Shown here piece by piece: positions 9,201 to 18,331 of a stretch of DNA of 64,000 nt. Origin of the DNA: Minicystis rosea (GTDB lineage Bacteria > Myxococcota_A > Polyangia > Polyangiales > Polyangiaceae); NCBI GenBank assembly GCA_001931535.1, contig CP016211.1, positions 12,632,377-12,696,376 on the forward strand, written 5' to 3'. Within the stretch, counting starts at the first letter, position 1. Each line of letters opens with the position of its first letter. The position numbers were made by a program, and so were the translations under genes. Below the pieces are notes generated by a model. It saw only the letters and a list, made by a program, of their open reading frames with translations, was not told the origin of the DNA and made no database searches.

Positions 9201-11332
9201 GCGTGGGTGCGCGCCGCCGCGAGGAGGAGATCGCCGTCGGCGGGCCGCCGCGCGAGGGCGCCGTCGAGCACCGCGAGACCCTCGCTGGGACGGTCGAGCG
9301 CTTCGAGCGCCTCGCACAGCGTGATCGCGGGCTGGCCCGAGCGATCGCCGAGCCGGGCCACCCGTTGCTCCAGGAAAGAGAGCGCCTCCGCCGCGCGCCC
9401 GCGTTGCCAGGCGGCGCCGAAGTACGCGCGCGCCCCGAGCTCCTGCGTCGGCTCGACGCTCGCACCGAAGCGAAAGAGCGACGCGGCTTCCTCGGCGCGT
9501 CCCTCCTCGGCGTGGATCTGGGCGAGGCGCACGTACGGCTCCGCGCGCTCCGAGCCGGCGCGGAGCGCCCCTCGGAGCAGCCGCGCCGCCCGCGGCCGAT
9601 GGCGCGCGTCCGCGGCCAGCTCGCCCGCGAGGCGCTCCGTGAAGATCACGTCCGCCGGCCCGCGCGCGAGGATGGCCTCGAGCCGCGCGATGCGCGCCTC
9701 CCGGCTCGCGGTGCCCTCCATGGCGGAGATGCGCGTCAGCTCGGCGTTGGCGTCCTTGGGGAAGAGCGCGAGCTGCGCCTCCGCCGCCGCGATCACGCCC
9801 GCCTCGTCGGCGTCGTACGCGGCCAGCGCGCGCCGCCCGCGGATCGCGAGCACGTGCCCGGGCGCCTCGCGCTCGATGGCGTCGAGCGCCTCCGCGGCGG
9901 CCGCGCGATCGTGATCGGCGAGCGCGCGCTCCAGCCGGTAGAGCGTGTCGTAGAGCGCCGTGTCGGGCAGATCGAGGCCGTCGAGGCGCGCGGCCTCTTC
10001 GCGCGGGACGAGCACGAGCCCGCGCGGACCGGTGGCGCGGAACCCTTCGAGCATGGGCTCGGCGGCGGCCTCGACGGCGAGCGGCACGTAGGGATCGCGC
10101 ACGTCGAGGGTGCCGCGTCGCTCGTCGTAACCGATGATCGCCTGCGCGTGCCCGTTTGCCGCGAACGAGGTTGTGAGCACGAAGGGCACGCCCCGATCGA
10201 GGAGCGCCACCGCGCTCTCCCAAGTGACGGTGAGCTCACGCGTGACGAAGCCGTGCTCGTCGGCCCACTTGCGTTCGGAGTGCGCGGGGGTGCCGTCGTA
10301 GCAAATGGCTTCGGCGATCTCGAGGTGCTCCGCGGGCTTGTCCCAGAAGCGCGCCAGGATCGTGAGCGTGGCCGGCACGCAGGTGAGGTGGTGCTGCCGC
10401 ACGAAGCCGACCTCGAGCCGCACGCGCTTGCCTTCGCTGCGCTCGCGGAGGCGCGCGGCCACGCGCGCGAGGAAGGGGTGCCCGCTGCGCTCCGCCTCGG
10501 CGATGGCCATGTCGATGTCGCCGAGCCGATAGGCCAGCTCCGATCGCGCGCCCGCGAGCTGACGCCGCCCTTCGTCCTCGAGCAACGGGGAGAGGGCCTC
10601 CACGCGATCGAGGCTCCGCCGCGCCTCCTCCCAGCGGTCCGCCTCGGTCTGCAGCGTGGCCAGCATGCCGGCCACCTCGCCGCTCTCGAGCGCGGCGTCG
10701 GCGCGCGCGAGGAGCACGATGGCCTCCTCGCGCCGGCCGAGCAGCGTGAGGATGCGCGCCGTCGCGAGCACGAGCCGGCGGTGAGTCACCGTGTCGCCGA
10801 GCGCTTCGCGGGCGACGGCGAGCGCGTCCTCCAGGCGATCCTCGCGCATGAGCACCGCCGCGCGATCGACTGCGCTGTCGGCGTCGGGTGGGTGCTCGCG
10901 CTCGGCCTGCGCGAGCAGCGCATGCGCCGCCTCCATGTCGCGCATCTGCGCCGCCGCGACGGCGCGGGCACGCGTGAGGTGCGCGCGCTTCGCGGGCGAC
11001 GCATCGGGCGCGAGAGTGATCGCCCCGAGGCGCCGCCAGGCCTCGTAAGGGCCGCGATGGGTGGAGAGCGTGAACGACCAGAGGAGGAGCGCGTCGGCGT
11101 CGTGCGGCGCCGCGCGGTAGGCGCGAAGGCCGAGCGTGTCCGAGAGCGCGGGCGCGCCGAGGTGATGCGCGAGGCGCGAGGCCACGACGAGCGCGCGTGC
11201 GCCTCGCCAGGTCGCGAGCGGCGCGAGCCCACGGGTGATCTCGTAGGCTTGGGCGAAGAGCGCTTTCTTGCAGAGCTCGTCCAGGCGCGCGAGGGTCTCG
11301 CGGGGAGGGCTCGCGTCCATCGGGCTCGTCAT
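6218..11332 (-). CDS. Giant TPR protein with embedded C39-like peptidase domain and C-terminal membrane anchor
   Basis: A 1704-residue protein. Residues 1-300 and about 430-1600 are alpha-helical with many degenerate TPR units (for example WNAEVQLCLGDIA, DHAPTSFALVDLLLDA). Residues about 305-420 form a C39-like papain-fold domain: Cys318 in HHLTCVPATL, His395 in NGHAQAIIGYD and an Asp at 410 or 413, so the catalytic triad is complete. The C-terminus has two hydrophobic stretches (VHIATAFLALLWWG and ILILPVVIAAAAATL), suggesting a membrane hairpin. Such TPR/C39 proteins are known in myxobacteria, but their substrates are not; bacteriocin-leader-like cleavage or protein-complex assembly are possibilities. 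Start ATG at 11332; a second in-frame ATG follows four codons later. Confidence 0.8.
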   Translation of the reverse strand: MTSPMDASPPRETLARLDELCKKALFAQAYEITRGLAPLATWRGARALVVASRLAHHLGAPALSDTLGLRAYRAAPHDADALLLWSFTLSTHRGPYEAWRRLGAITLAPDASPAKRAHLTRARAVAAAQMRDMEAAHALLAQAEREHPPDADSAVDRAAVLMREDRLEDALAVAREALGDTVTHRRLVLATARILTLLGRREEAIVLLARADAALESGEVAGMLATLQTEADRWEEARRSLDRVEALSPLLEDEGRRQLAGARSELAYRLGDIDMAIAEAERSGHPFLARVAARLRERSEGKRVRLEVGFVRQHHLTCVPATLTILARFWDKPAEHLEIAEAICYDGTPAHSERKWADEHGFVTRELTVTWESAVALLDRGVPFVLTTSFAANGHAQAIIGYDERRGTLDVRDPYVPLAVEAAAEPMLEGFRATGPRGLVLVPREEAARLDGLDLPDTALYDTLYRLERALADHDRAAAAEALDAIEREAPGHVLAIRGRRALAAYDADEAGVIAAAEAQLALFPKDANAELTRISAMEGTASREARIARLEAILARGPADVIFTERLAGELAADARHRPRAARLLRGALRAGSERAEPYVRLAQIHAEEGRAEEAASLFRFGASVEPTQELGARAYFGAAWQRGRAAEALSFLEQRVARLGDRSGQPAITLCEALEALDRPSEGLAVLDGALARRPADGDLLLAAARTHARYAGIERARELLAAAEGRARRAAWLRTAAYLEERSGAPDAALARMREVLIEEPFAEDAHRAVALRLDAGEGDAAARAHVDAACARFPHHRALHRLRVELLFTQAPATLEGAIRAFLELEPGSAWAKRELALCLSRQGRLTEARTALAEARAVEPEAAETSLLAARIALREGDRAGARDALREAVRRAPDLTAAIQELAATSRTAAEAADDLDFLDREVLPHSGTGAGVLAFYVAARQVRSPKALAARLDALRAARRDLPEPTILALRNQIDRGRFAEALPLAEDLTARFPLLAQAWLELAAVHGLLGDGDAEIEALGRALALGRGHPTPVLALARALQARDPARARVMLEEAVALAPRSPTLLGALAERLWNAKERDAAIARLTQATAAAPTSRSAWQQLAWACNVMGEPQHALALVRAAAERQPWNAEVQLCLGDIAATLHAPEEALRAADAALAIDPRLVEAHELRARVLAALGRLDDALAACAPEVFAAEGLPIELLGRAAVIDALAGRAPQAVEHLRELTAAYAGYAFGWAQLVSLHRRAQRHDEERAAAKALVRASPSASSCAALADACLAQNDAKGAIDACQRAVALEPDHAPTSFALVDLLLDARDTDRAATALARIAPHFEGRVLASRRVRLALMTRRYDDARAEARALLRDRDAANDALYAVINLLFQSDARRTAELVDALCEERDAHPEVGALWVKLRAKRGYRVSAWRLRRLVADRPELGRCAVLAAFDVAGEDFLPISVLWLLFVLRRVCAADVECWAAAGASLEAVGQHLLASAWLRGWRRRAGLRPFMLAPLVSALRAWMRTARATAVSRHALTLPADASTPLHRAWIAFEESIAGDTAAAQRELSLLPEELAGEPLQVASMARAVTRIQSAKRRKRPALLQDSRNDLLVAAPAGSPLVARSSMSDAHLRARRRIARDLDYALGALLEAYPVHIATAFLALLWWGAARGGGLDPSSAILILPVVIAAAAATLRWMLARL

Positions 11333-11512
11333 GCGTGCGCGAGGATATCGTGCACCGCATGCTTCACTCGATCGCTGCGACGCGGTCGCGTCGCGATCGC
11401 AGCGCTCCCTTCACACCATGTGCGCGCGCTGGCTCGTGGTGATCCGGCGCACGGCAGCGCATCGCCTTGCGTGCGTGAGGAGCCGGATGCGTCGCGGGCA
11501 GACTTGGGAGCG

Positions 11513-12745
11513 TCACCCTGCGGCTTCGCGGCAAGCCGCGAGGATCACGTCGCCGTAGCGGGTCTGCGCGGCCGACTCGATGCGGAAGCCTTCGGCTTCA
11601 CCGGCCGGATCCGGCCCCGGTGCCAGCGAGGCCCAGCGATCGACGAGCAGCGACGCGAGCGCATCGGGATCGTCGCAGCCGAAGAAGCCGAGCGCGTCGG
11701 GCGCCTGCTCGCGGAGCACGGGCAAGTCGGAGCAGAGGTGCGGGCGGCCCAGAGCCTTAGCGTCTTGGACGGTGGTGCTCCAGCCTTCCCAGCGCGAGGG
11801 TTGGACCACCACCGCGGCGCAGCGGAGCAGGCCCACGAGATCGGCGAACGGCACCTCGCCGAGCAGCCGCACGTCGGCCCCGAGATCGAGGCGGGCGATC
11901 CGCTGCAGCAGGCTCGACAGGTAGCGGCCGCGGCGATCGCGGTAATCGAAGGGCGCGCCGATCATGGCGACGGGGACGCGCACGCCGCGATCGCGGGCGC
12001 GGGCGACGGCGTCGATGACGACGTCGTGGTTCTTGTGCGCCCAGAGTTGGTTGATGACGAGCGCGAACTTCTCGGGGAGGCCGTAGCGCAGAGGCGCCTC
12101 GCGCGCGCTCGCGACGTCGCCGCGCGGAGGATCGAAGGTGAAGAGCGAAGGGAACGACGCGACGCGAACCTTGTGCGCCTCGCGCGGGTAGATCGCAGCG
12201 AAGTGCGAGGCCACGTCGTGGCTCGAGAGGATCACCCGATCGGAGCGCTCGGCGATGTCGCGGTAGGAGGCGTCGCGTTGCGCGATCTCCTCGCGGTTGA
12301 AGAACTGCGGCAGGTGGCGGTGTTGAAAGTCGGGGATCCAGCCGACCTGACCGATGCCGATGCCGCGCGGCATGCCGCGGAGCGCGGGGAGGACCACGTC
12401 GACGCCGGCGAGCTTGGCGAGGTGGATCGGATCCGACGGCTCGATGATGTGGAGCCGGCTGCGCAACGGCCACTCGCCGGGGAGCGCCGGGTAGCGATCG
12501 CGCACCCGCAGGAGCTGGCGGCGCGCTTTGCCGGGGAGCGAGAGATCGGCGGCGGGGACGCGGATCGTCTCCACGCCGGGAGGCGCGGGCACGCTGTCGT
12601 CGGAGGCGATGAGGACGACGCGCTCGCGGACCGGATCGGCGCGGCGCGCGAGGGCGCCGAGGAGCACGCGGGTGAACGAGGCGCCCGCCGTCCAGTCCGG
12701 CGAGGAGAGGCTGAGGACACCGATGCGGATGGGTTTCACGCTCAT
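11513..12745 (-). CDS. Family 1-type glycosyltransferase
   Basis: A 410-residue GT-B-fold glycosyltransferase (GT4-like). The N-terminal half has a Rossmann-type segment starting with IRIGVLSLSSPDWTAG. The C-terminal half carries the sugar-nucleotide-binding region, with NQLWAHKNHDVVIDA, GEVPFADLVGLLRCA and the acidic PSRWEGWSTTVQDAKALG motif. It is expected to transfer a nucleotide-activated sugar to a lipid-linked polysaccharide at the inner face of the membrane. It overlaps the upstream flippase gene by four bases (start ATG at 12745, flippase stop at 12742-12744) and is third in a minus-strand operon with the methyltransferase. Donor and acceptor cannot be read from the sequence. Confidence 0.87.
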   Translation of the reverse strand: MSVKPIRIGVLSLSSPDWTAGASFTRVLLGALARRADPVRERVVLIASDDSVPAPPGVETIRVPAADLSLPGKARRQLLRVRDRYPALPGEWPLRSRLHIIEPSDPIHLAKLAGVDVVLPALRGMPRGIGIGQVGWIPDFQHRHLPQFFNREEIAQRDASYRDIAERSDRVILSSHDVASHFAAIYPREAHKVRVASFPSLFTFDPPRGDVASAREAPLRYGLPEKFALVINQLWAHKNHDVVIDAVARARDRGVRVPVAMIGAPFDYRDRRGRYLSSLLQRIARLDLGADVRLLGEVPFADLVGLLRCAAVVVQPSRWEGWSTTVQDAKALGRPHLCSDLPVLREQAPDALGFFGCDDPDALASLLVDRWASLAPGPDPAGEAEGFRIESAAQTRYGDVILAACREAAG

Positions 12746-14142
12746 TCGATTTCCGGACGGGGCGCGGCGCGGCCCGCGATGCGCTCGCGCAGCGTGCGGT
12801 CGAGCTCGAGGGACGCGAAGACGGTCGGGATCAAGGCGGCGACGCAGGTCGCCCAGCACACGCCGGCGATACCGACGACGCGGGCCAACACGATCGAGAG
12901 GCCCACGTTGAGGATGGCGGCCGCGAGGCCGTAGATCATCTGCCCGCGGATCTGGCCGAGCCCGTTGAGCGCGCTCGCGAACGACGTGCAGGCCACGATG
13001 AGCACCATGTACACGGCCATGGGGATGAGCAGCGAGCGCTCCGGGGTCATGGTCTTCGAGCGCGTCCACACGCCGATGAACCACCCGCCGATGGCGATCA
13101 TCCCGACGGCGGCGACGACGGTGACGCTCACCACGAGCTTGGTCTTGCGGCGGACTTGATCGCGGATCCACGTGTACTCGCCGCGCGCGGCGGCGTCCGC
13201 GTACGCGGGCCAGAGCGGGCCGAGGTACATGCCCACGAGGCCGACGTACGTGCTCGCGAGGCGGAAGGCCACCGAGTAGGGGCCGACGGCCTCCACGCCG
13301 AAGGTCTGCGCGACGATGATGTTGTCGTTCTGCCACATGCCCAGCGCCGCGAGCTGCACGACGAGGAACTGGGTGCCGGTGCCGAGGAGGCTCCCCACGA
13401 GATCGCGCCGGTAGGCGCGGCGGCGCGGGCGCAGCTCGGGATGGCGGCTGCCGAAGAGATAGCCGACACCGGCGAGGCGCACGAGGAGCGGCAGGCCCGA
13501 GAGCACCACGACCAAGATGGGCAGCCCGCCGCGACCGATGCGGACCGCGGCGACCAGCGCGATCGCGGTGATCACGTTGGAGACCGTGGACCAGTGGTTG
13601 GCGACGAAGCCCTCCTGGCAGCCGGCGTAGATCTTGTCGACGAGGTTGAGCGGGAACGAGACGAAGAAGATGCCCGCGCAGAGCGCGACCGTGAGATCGA
13701 GCTCGCCCTTGCTCACCCGGCTCGAGGCGGCGAGCACGCGTGCCCACGGGACGAAGGGAAACGCGATGGTGAACACGACGGCCATGGCCAGCGTGACCGC
13801 GCCCACGACGGCGAACGACGTGGTGACGGCGCTCCGCGCGGCTTCGTGATCGCCCTTGGCCCGCGCTTCGGCGAGCGCGTTGGTGAGGCCGTTGCCGAGG
13901 CCGAGATCGGCGAGCCCGAGCCACGCGAGGAACGAGCCGATGGTGATCCAGACGCCGAAGCGCTCTTTGTCGAGGAAGCCGATGGTCAGCGGCAAGCTGA
14001 CGAGCGAGATCATGAGGCTCACGCCGCGCCCGCCGAACGCGGTGATCGCCGACAGGAAGGCGCGCCGCGATCGCTCCTCGCCGGCGCCCTCCGAGGGAGC
14101 GGCTGTGGGCGCCTCTTTCGGAGCTATCGCCTGGGGCTCCAA
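12742..14142 (-). CDS. Polysaccharide flippase (Wzx / MATE-like)
   Basis: A 466-residue polytopic membrane protein of the polysaccharide-biosynthesis (MVF/PST) exporter family. About 12-14 hydrophobic segments follow a soluble Pro/Ala-rich N-terminus. The first membrane helix region (GVSLMISLVSLPLTIGFL) and the following LGLADLGLGNGLTNALAEA are typical of the family's N-terminal signature. The role is flipping lipid-linked oligosaccharide from the cytoplasmic to the periplasmic face. It lies 4 bases after the methyltransferase and overlaps the glycosyltransferase, so all three probably act on one surface glycan. Confidence 0.88.
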   Translation of the reverse strand: MEPQAIAPKEAPTAAPSEGAGEERSRRAFLSAITAFGGRGVSLMISLVSLPLTIGFLDKERFGVWITIGSFLAWLGLADLGLGNGLTNALAEARAKGDHEAARSAVTTSFAVVGAVTLAMAVVFTIAFPFVPWARVLAASSRVSKGELDLTVALCAGIFFVSFPLNLVDKIYAGCQEGFVANHWSTVSNVITAIALVAAVRIGRGGLPILVVVLSGLPLLVRLAGVGYLFGSRHPELRPRRRAYRRDLVGSLLGTGTQFLVVQLAALGMWQNDNIIVAQTFGVEAVGPYSVAFRLASTYVGLVGMYLGPLWPAYADAAARGEYTWIRDQVRRKTKLVVSVTVVAAVGMIAIGGWFIGVWTRSKTMTPERSLLIPMAVYMVLIVACTSFASALNGLGQIRGQMIYGLAAAILNVGLSIVLARVVGIAGVCWATCVAALIPTVFASLELDRTLRERIAGRAAPRPEIE

Positions 14143-14146
14143 CGGG

Positions 14147-15007
14147 TCACCGCGACGGGCGCGGGATCCGCCCGATCGCTTGGCCCACGGCGCGCAGGCG
14201 GCTCCGCACGGCGCGCGCGGCCTCCTTCGCGAAGGGCGCCCGCTCGCGCGACGGCCGCGTGCGCACCGCGAACGCGACGCCGTAGCCGAGCTCGGCGTAC
14301 TCGCCGGCGCTCAGGCCTCCATCCTCCGCGACCGCGCTCCGCCACACGTCGACGAGGTAGGGATGGAGCGGGTGCACGATGTCGTCGAAGACGAGGATGC
14401 CGCCCAGCGAGAGCCGCGGGATCACGGTGCGCAGATCGGCGAGCGCGCCGTCGTGGGAATGATCGCCGTCGACCGTGATGATGTCGAAGGTGAGGTCCGG
14501 GTTCTCTTCGAGGAAGCGCGGGACGGTGACGTGGCTGTCGCCCGAGATGAGCTCGATGCTGCCGCGGTGACCGACCCGCGCGATCTCCGAGCGCACGAAA
14601 TCGGCGCCGGGGTTGGGCATGCCGGCGTAGTTCTCCATCCACATGTCGAAGCCGACGAGGCGCGCGTCCTTCGCGATCTCGGCGACCATCGCCATGCTGC
14701 GCCCGCGGCGCACGCCGATCTCGAGGTACGTTTTCGGCTCGGCCAGGCGGGCCGCCGCGTGCAGCACCGTGCAGATGTCGGCGTAATGCCAGCCTTCGCC
14801 GAAGCGCGAGAGCCCCGCACCGTAGTAATCGGTGAGGTAGCGCGTGTAATCGTCGGGCTCGAGCTTGGCGAGCACGCCGAGAACGTCGCGCACCACGCCT
14901 GCGCCCGACGCTGCACGGAGCAACGTCTCGGGACCGGCCAGCACGGGGGAGTAGTAGTCGGCGGTGGACGCCTCGTCCGAGGGCCTCGAAAAGACGGTGC
15001 GCAGCAT
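14147..15007 (-). CDS. Class I SAM-dependent methyltransferase (Methyltransf_24-like)
   Basis: A 286-residue cytosolic methyltransferase. The SAM-binding core shows TYLEIGVRRGRSMAMVAEIA (motif I), DARLVGFDMW, an acidic ITVDGDHSHDGALADL strand, and LGGILVFDDIVHP. These are typical of glycan- or antibiotic-modifying methyltransferases, so methylation of a sugar in the neighbouring polysaccharide pathway is plausible. I start at ATG 15007 (MLRTVFSRPSDEAS); the frame is open for another 90 codons upstream but that part is Arg/Pro-rich and would crowd the divergent gene at 15205. First gene of the minus-strand glycan operon. Confidence 0.82.
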   Translation of the reverse strand: MLRTVFSRPSDEASTADYYSPVLAGPETLLRAASGAGVVRDVLGVLAKLEPDDYTRYLTDYYGAGLSRFGEGWHYADICTVLHAAARLAEPKTYLEIGVRRGRSMAMVAEIAKDARLVGFDMWMENYAGMPNPGADFVRSEIARVGHRGSIELISGDSHVTVPRFLEENPDLTFDIITVDGDHSHDGALADLRTVIPRLSLGGILVFDDIVHPLHPYLVDVWRSAVAEDGGLSAGEYAELGYGVAFAVRTRPSRERAPFAKEAARAVRSRLRAVGQAIGRIPRPSR

Positions 15008-15204
15008 GCGTCGGCGTTTGTTGTCGTGCTTTGCTCCGGCATTCAAGCGGTTTCTTCGGAAGCTCGCCCACCGGGACGGGGCGCCTTCTCCCGCTCGCGA
15101 CCGCCGCCGCGCCGGGCGCGGGAAATCCGCCCACGCAGCGCGAAGGGATGCTTGATCTCTTGCCCTTCGCCTTCGCGGCCGAGGCCCGATAAAAGGTCGA
15201 GGCC

Positions 15205-16089
15205 ATGAACGACCCCGTGGCCACGGCGCTCGCGAGCGACGACCCCGACGCCGCCCTGGAAGCGCTGGAGCGGGCACCGGGCACCTCGCCCGAGGTCGTC
15301 GCGCGGGCGTGCATCGCGCACGCGCACCACCTGCTCGCGATCACGCCTTCCCCGCTCGAGGTTCGCGATCGCGCCCTGCGCAAGGCGGCCCGCGCGGTGC
15401 GCATCGTCGAGGAGAGCAAGTTGAGCGAGGACCTCTCGCTCGCCGCGCTGCGCGCGCACGTGGATGCGCAGCGCGCGCTCCCGGGGCGCCTCGAGTCGGC
15501 GCTGGAAAAAGGGCTCGTCCTGATCGCGAAGCTCGAGCGCGCGGCCACGGACACGCGGGCCGAGCGCGCCGAACGCTGGCTCGATCGCGGGCGCATGATG
15601 GTGCCGTGGGCCAATGACGACGAGCGCACGCACTGGTCTCGCGCAGAGGGCGCCACCAGCGAAGCCGCCTTGCGGCGCGCGCTCGCGCTGTATGAAGACT
15701 TGGGCGATTGGGACGGGGTGGGAGAGTGCGTGGTGGCGCTCGTTCAACTGCTCGTTTCGTGTCGCGCTTCGGTCGCGCTCGACGAGCTCGCGGGCGCCCT
15801 GCCGCGCGTCATCGCGAGCGATCTCCGGCGCCGCGCCGAGGGGTGGACCATCATCGAGGACGTGCCGCGCGCGCTGCGCCGGCTGGCCGATGCCATCGAA
15901 GTGCGCCGCGACGACGCGAAGCCGGTCGCGAGCGAGCCGGAGCGCGCGCTCTGCGCCGGCGATCGGGTGACGCACGCGAAGCTCGGCGCCGGCACGGTGC
16001 TGGCCGTCGCCGACGACAAGGCCGAGGTCCGCTTCGACGACGGCAGCACGCGGCGCCTCCTCTGCAGGGTGCTCGTGCGCGTGCCCTGA
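15205..16089 (+). CDS. Conserved hypothetical protein with C-terminal Tudor-like (UvrD/PcrA tail) motif
   Basis: A 294-residue soluble protein. Residues 1-230 are alpha-helical, Ala/Arg-rich and TPR-like in character, without a recognised family. The last about 45 residues, GDRVTHAKLGAGTVLAVADD followed by KAEVRFDDGSTRRLL, match the small Tudor-like beta domain found at the C-terminus of UvrD/PcrA-type helicases, which binds protein partners such as RNA polymerase. No catalytic motif is visible. The start ATG at 15205 is preceded by an AAAAGG-like stretch. It is divergent from the methyltransferase and convergent with the small membrane protein at 16094. Confidence 0.7.
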   Translation: MNDPVATALASDDPDAALEALERAPGTSPEVVARACIAHAHHLLAITPSPLEVRDRALRKAARAVRIVEESKLSEDLSLAALRAHVDAQRALPGRLESALEKGLVLIAKLERAATDTRAERAERWLDRGRMMVPWANDDERTHWSRAEGATSEAALRRALALYEDLGDWDGVGECVVALVQLLVSCRASVALDELAGALPRVIASDLRRRAEGWTIIEDVPRALRRLADAIEVRRDDAKPVASEPERALCAGDRVTHAKLGAGTVLAVADDKAEVRFDDGSTRRLLCRVLVRVP

Positions 16090-16093
16090 CGGG

Positions 16094-16453
16094 CTACTTC
16101 GCGAGGAACCTCGCCGCCGTGATCAGCGCGATCCCCACGAAGAGGAGACCTGCCACCCACCGCAGCACCACGCCCGTCGTCTGTAGGCGCGCCGTCTCCG
16201 GTGCCGTGCGGCGCGTGTCCAGATCCAACATGGCCAACATGGCGATGGCGTTCAGGCGCTTTTGTGCGCTCTCCACGCGCGTCGGATCTTCGCGGTAGGC
16301 GGAGGCGCGGCGGACCTCTTCGCGGTAATGGGCCGCGCCTTGGCCGAGCTGTTGGGTTTTCCGGCAGTGATCGAGGAAGGCGGCGTGGGCGGCATCGTCG
16401 GTCCAGGTGTCGAGGACCCGATGCCACAGCTCGTCGAGGAGCGGATCGGACAC
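16094..16453 (-). CDS. Small C-terminally anchored membrane protein
   Basis: 119 residues, start GTG at 16453 (VSDPLLDELWHRVLD). The soluble part is helical and charged (DHCRKTQQLGQGAAHYREEV). A single hydrophobic segment near the C-terminus (TGVVLRWVAGLLFVGIALIT) suggests a tail anchor. I recognise no family. It ends 4 bases from the convergent gene at 16089 and is divergent from the lipoprotein at 16511, whose start is 57 bases away. Confidence 0.65.
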   Translation of the reverse strand: MSDPLLDELWHRVLDTWTDDAAHAAFLDHCRKTQQLGQGAAHYREEVRRASAYREDPTRVESAQKRLNAIAMLAMLDLDTRRTAPETARLQTTGVVLRWVAGLLFVGIALITAARFLAK

Positions 16454-16510
16454 GGGCCGGAAGCGTAGCCCATCGATCTGGGGCCCGGCTCGTACTACCG
16501 TTCGGCCGCC

Positions 16511-18331
16511 ATGCCTCGCCTTGCTGTGATCCGTCCTGTCTTGCTCGCGCTGGCGCTCTTCTCGACGGGGGCGTGCTCCTCGAAGGAGGGGGCGAATGCC
16601 GGCGCCGCGGCCAGCGCCCAGGCGCTCACCCCCGTGCCCGCGCCCGCCGGCCTGCTCGCGGAGCTGTGCGTTCCGCAGCCCGCCGCCACGTGGACGAAGC
16701 TGCGGAGCGGTGTGGGCGGGCCCGCGGTCTTCCTGCCGCAGGGCTTCGGCGCGGTGGTGACCACGCTCGCGGGGCTTCCGATCACGATGGCCGCCGAGAT
16801 CGACGAGAACGTGCCCGTGGTCGGCGCCGTGCTCCGGCAGGGCAAGGCGCCGGCCCAGGTCACGCTCGCCGTGCACGTGAAGGCGGGCGATCGGTTCATC
16901 GATCAGCTCACGCGCGGCGAGAGCGCGCGCCTCGACGCGACCGTCGACAACGCGAGCCGCGTCACGTTGCTCACCGACAAGATCAACCCCGAGTCCGCGC
17001 GCGTCGCGCTCGGTGTCCTCGGCAATTACCTCCTCATCGCACAGAAGCCGGCCGACCTCACGGCGCTCGGTCCCTACGTCGTGCGCACGCTGCCGACGCG
17101 GCCCGCGCCGAAGGAGGAGATCGTCCTCGAGCTGCCCGAGGCCGCGCTCGCCGGGCCGGCGCTCGACTATGCGCGCGAGCTGCGTGGCAGGAGCAGCGAG
17201 AGCGCGACGGCCGCGCTCGTGCCGATCGGGGGCATGCTCGACACCTTGATCGGGCTGCTCGGCGACGCGCAGGCGGCGCGGGTCGCGTTCAACCTCGACG
17301 CCTCCGTCATCCACGGCCGCGCCACGATCACGCCCAAGCCCGGCGGCGGCGCGGGCAGCAAGCTGGTCGCCGATCTCTCGGTCGGCGACACCAAGCCGCT
17401 GCTCGATTTGCCGGAGGGCACCAGCGTCGGCATCCTCTGGCGCGAGTCGGCCGCGGCGCGCGGCGAGAGCGCGCCCAAGCAGGCCGACGCGCTGGCGAAG
17501 CTGCTCGGCAAGGACGTGACCCAAGAGGATCGCGACGCCGTCCTCGCCGCGCTCCGAGGCGAGGCCGAGGCGCGCGGCGATTGGCAGGCGATCGGGGTCG
17601 CGTTCAACGGGACGGGGCCCACGGCCTTGGTGCGCGCGCCCGTGAGCGACGCCGACAAGATGAAGAAGGCGCTCAAGCAGCTCGTGGATCTCTCCGCGTT
17701 GCCTAGCTTCAAGAAGGCGCTCTCCTCGCTCTCGCTCAAGCTCTCCGTCGAGAAGGCCGTGGTCGAGAACCTCGCGGGCGACGTGACCCGCGTGCGCCTC
17801 GCGCGCGTCGACGACAAGGATGACAAGAAGGGCGCCGTGGCCGAGAAGGGCAACGCGAAGGGCAAGGACGACAAGGGCAAGGACGCGAAGGGCAAGGACG
17901 ACAAGGCCATCGCGCCGCCGCCGGGCGTGCCGAACGCGATCGATCTCCTCTACCTCGTGAACGGCGACGGCCTCTTCGCCTCCGCCGGCTTCGATCCCAA
18001 GGACAGCCTCCGCAGCCTCGCGCGCGGGCCGAGCCCGCAGAGCCTCGGATCGAACGCGTCGGTGGCGAGCGCGCTCGCGGGCATCGGCGACGCGTCGTTC
18101 GTGCTCGTCGCCGATCTCTTGCGCATCTCCGCGATGACCACCGGCGCCGCGGCGCCCGGTGCGCCGACGCCGATCGTCATCGCCGCGGGCAGGACGGCGG
18201 CGCCGGCCGAGCTGTGGGGCCGCGTCGACGCGCCGTTCGCCGTCTTGCAACAGCTCGCCACCGAGTACATGCGTCGCAGCGCTGCGCCTCCTGCACCTCC
18301 GCCTGCGGCTCAGCCCGCGCCGGTGCAGTGA
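16511..18331 (+). CDS. Large hypothetical lipoprotein
   Basis: 606 residues with a lipoprotein signal peptide: basic start, hydrophobic LLALALF and lipobox STGAC with Cys22, so it should be a lipidated periplasmic or outer-membrane protein. Most of the body is alternating beta/alpha with no recognised domain. A Lys/Asp/Gly-rich low-complexity insert (KGKDDKGKDAKGKDDK, about residues 435-465) separates two halves, and a Pro/Ala-rich tail ends the protein. The stop overlaps the GTG of the next gene, so the two are probably co-expressed. Function unknown. Confidence 0.75.
   Translation: MPRLAVIRPVLLALALFSTGACSSKEGANAGAAASAQALTPVPAPAGLLAELCVPQPAATWTKLRSGVGGPAVFLPQGFGAVVTTLAGLPITMAAEIDENVPVVGAVLRQGKAPAQVTLAVHVKAGDRFIDQLTRGESARLDATVDNASRVTLLTDKINPESARVALGVLGNYLLIAQKPADLTALGPYVVRTLPTRPAPKEEIVLELPEAALAGPALDYARELRGRSSESATAALVPIGGMLDTLIGLLGDAQAARVAFNLDASVIHGRATITPKPGGGAGSKLVADLSVGDTKPLLDLPEGTSVGILWRESAAARGESAPKQADALAKLLGKDVTQEDRDAVLAALRGEAEARGDWQAIGVAFNGTGPTALVRAPVSDADKMKKALKQLVDLSALPSFKKALSSLSLKLSVEKAVVENLAGDVTRVRLARVDDKDDKKGAVAEKGNAKGKDDKGKDAKGKDDKAIAPPPGVPNAIDLLYLVNGDGLFASAGFDPKDSLRSLARGPSPQSLGSNASVASALAGIGDASFVLVADLLRISAMTTGAAAPGAPTPIVIAAGRTAAPAELWGRVDAPFAVLQQLATEYMRRSAAPPAPPPAAQPAPVQ

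Noticed and set aside
7319..12934. A 1871-residue plus-strand open frame over the TPR and glycosyltransferase genes
   Set aside because: It is antisense to genes with clear families and consists of Arg/Glu/Gly/Ala-rich shadow sequence typical of GC-rich DNA.
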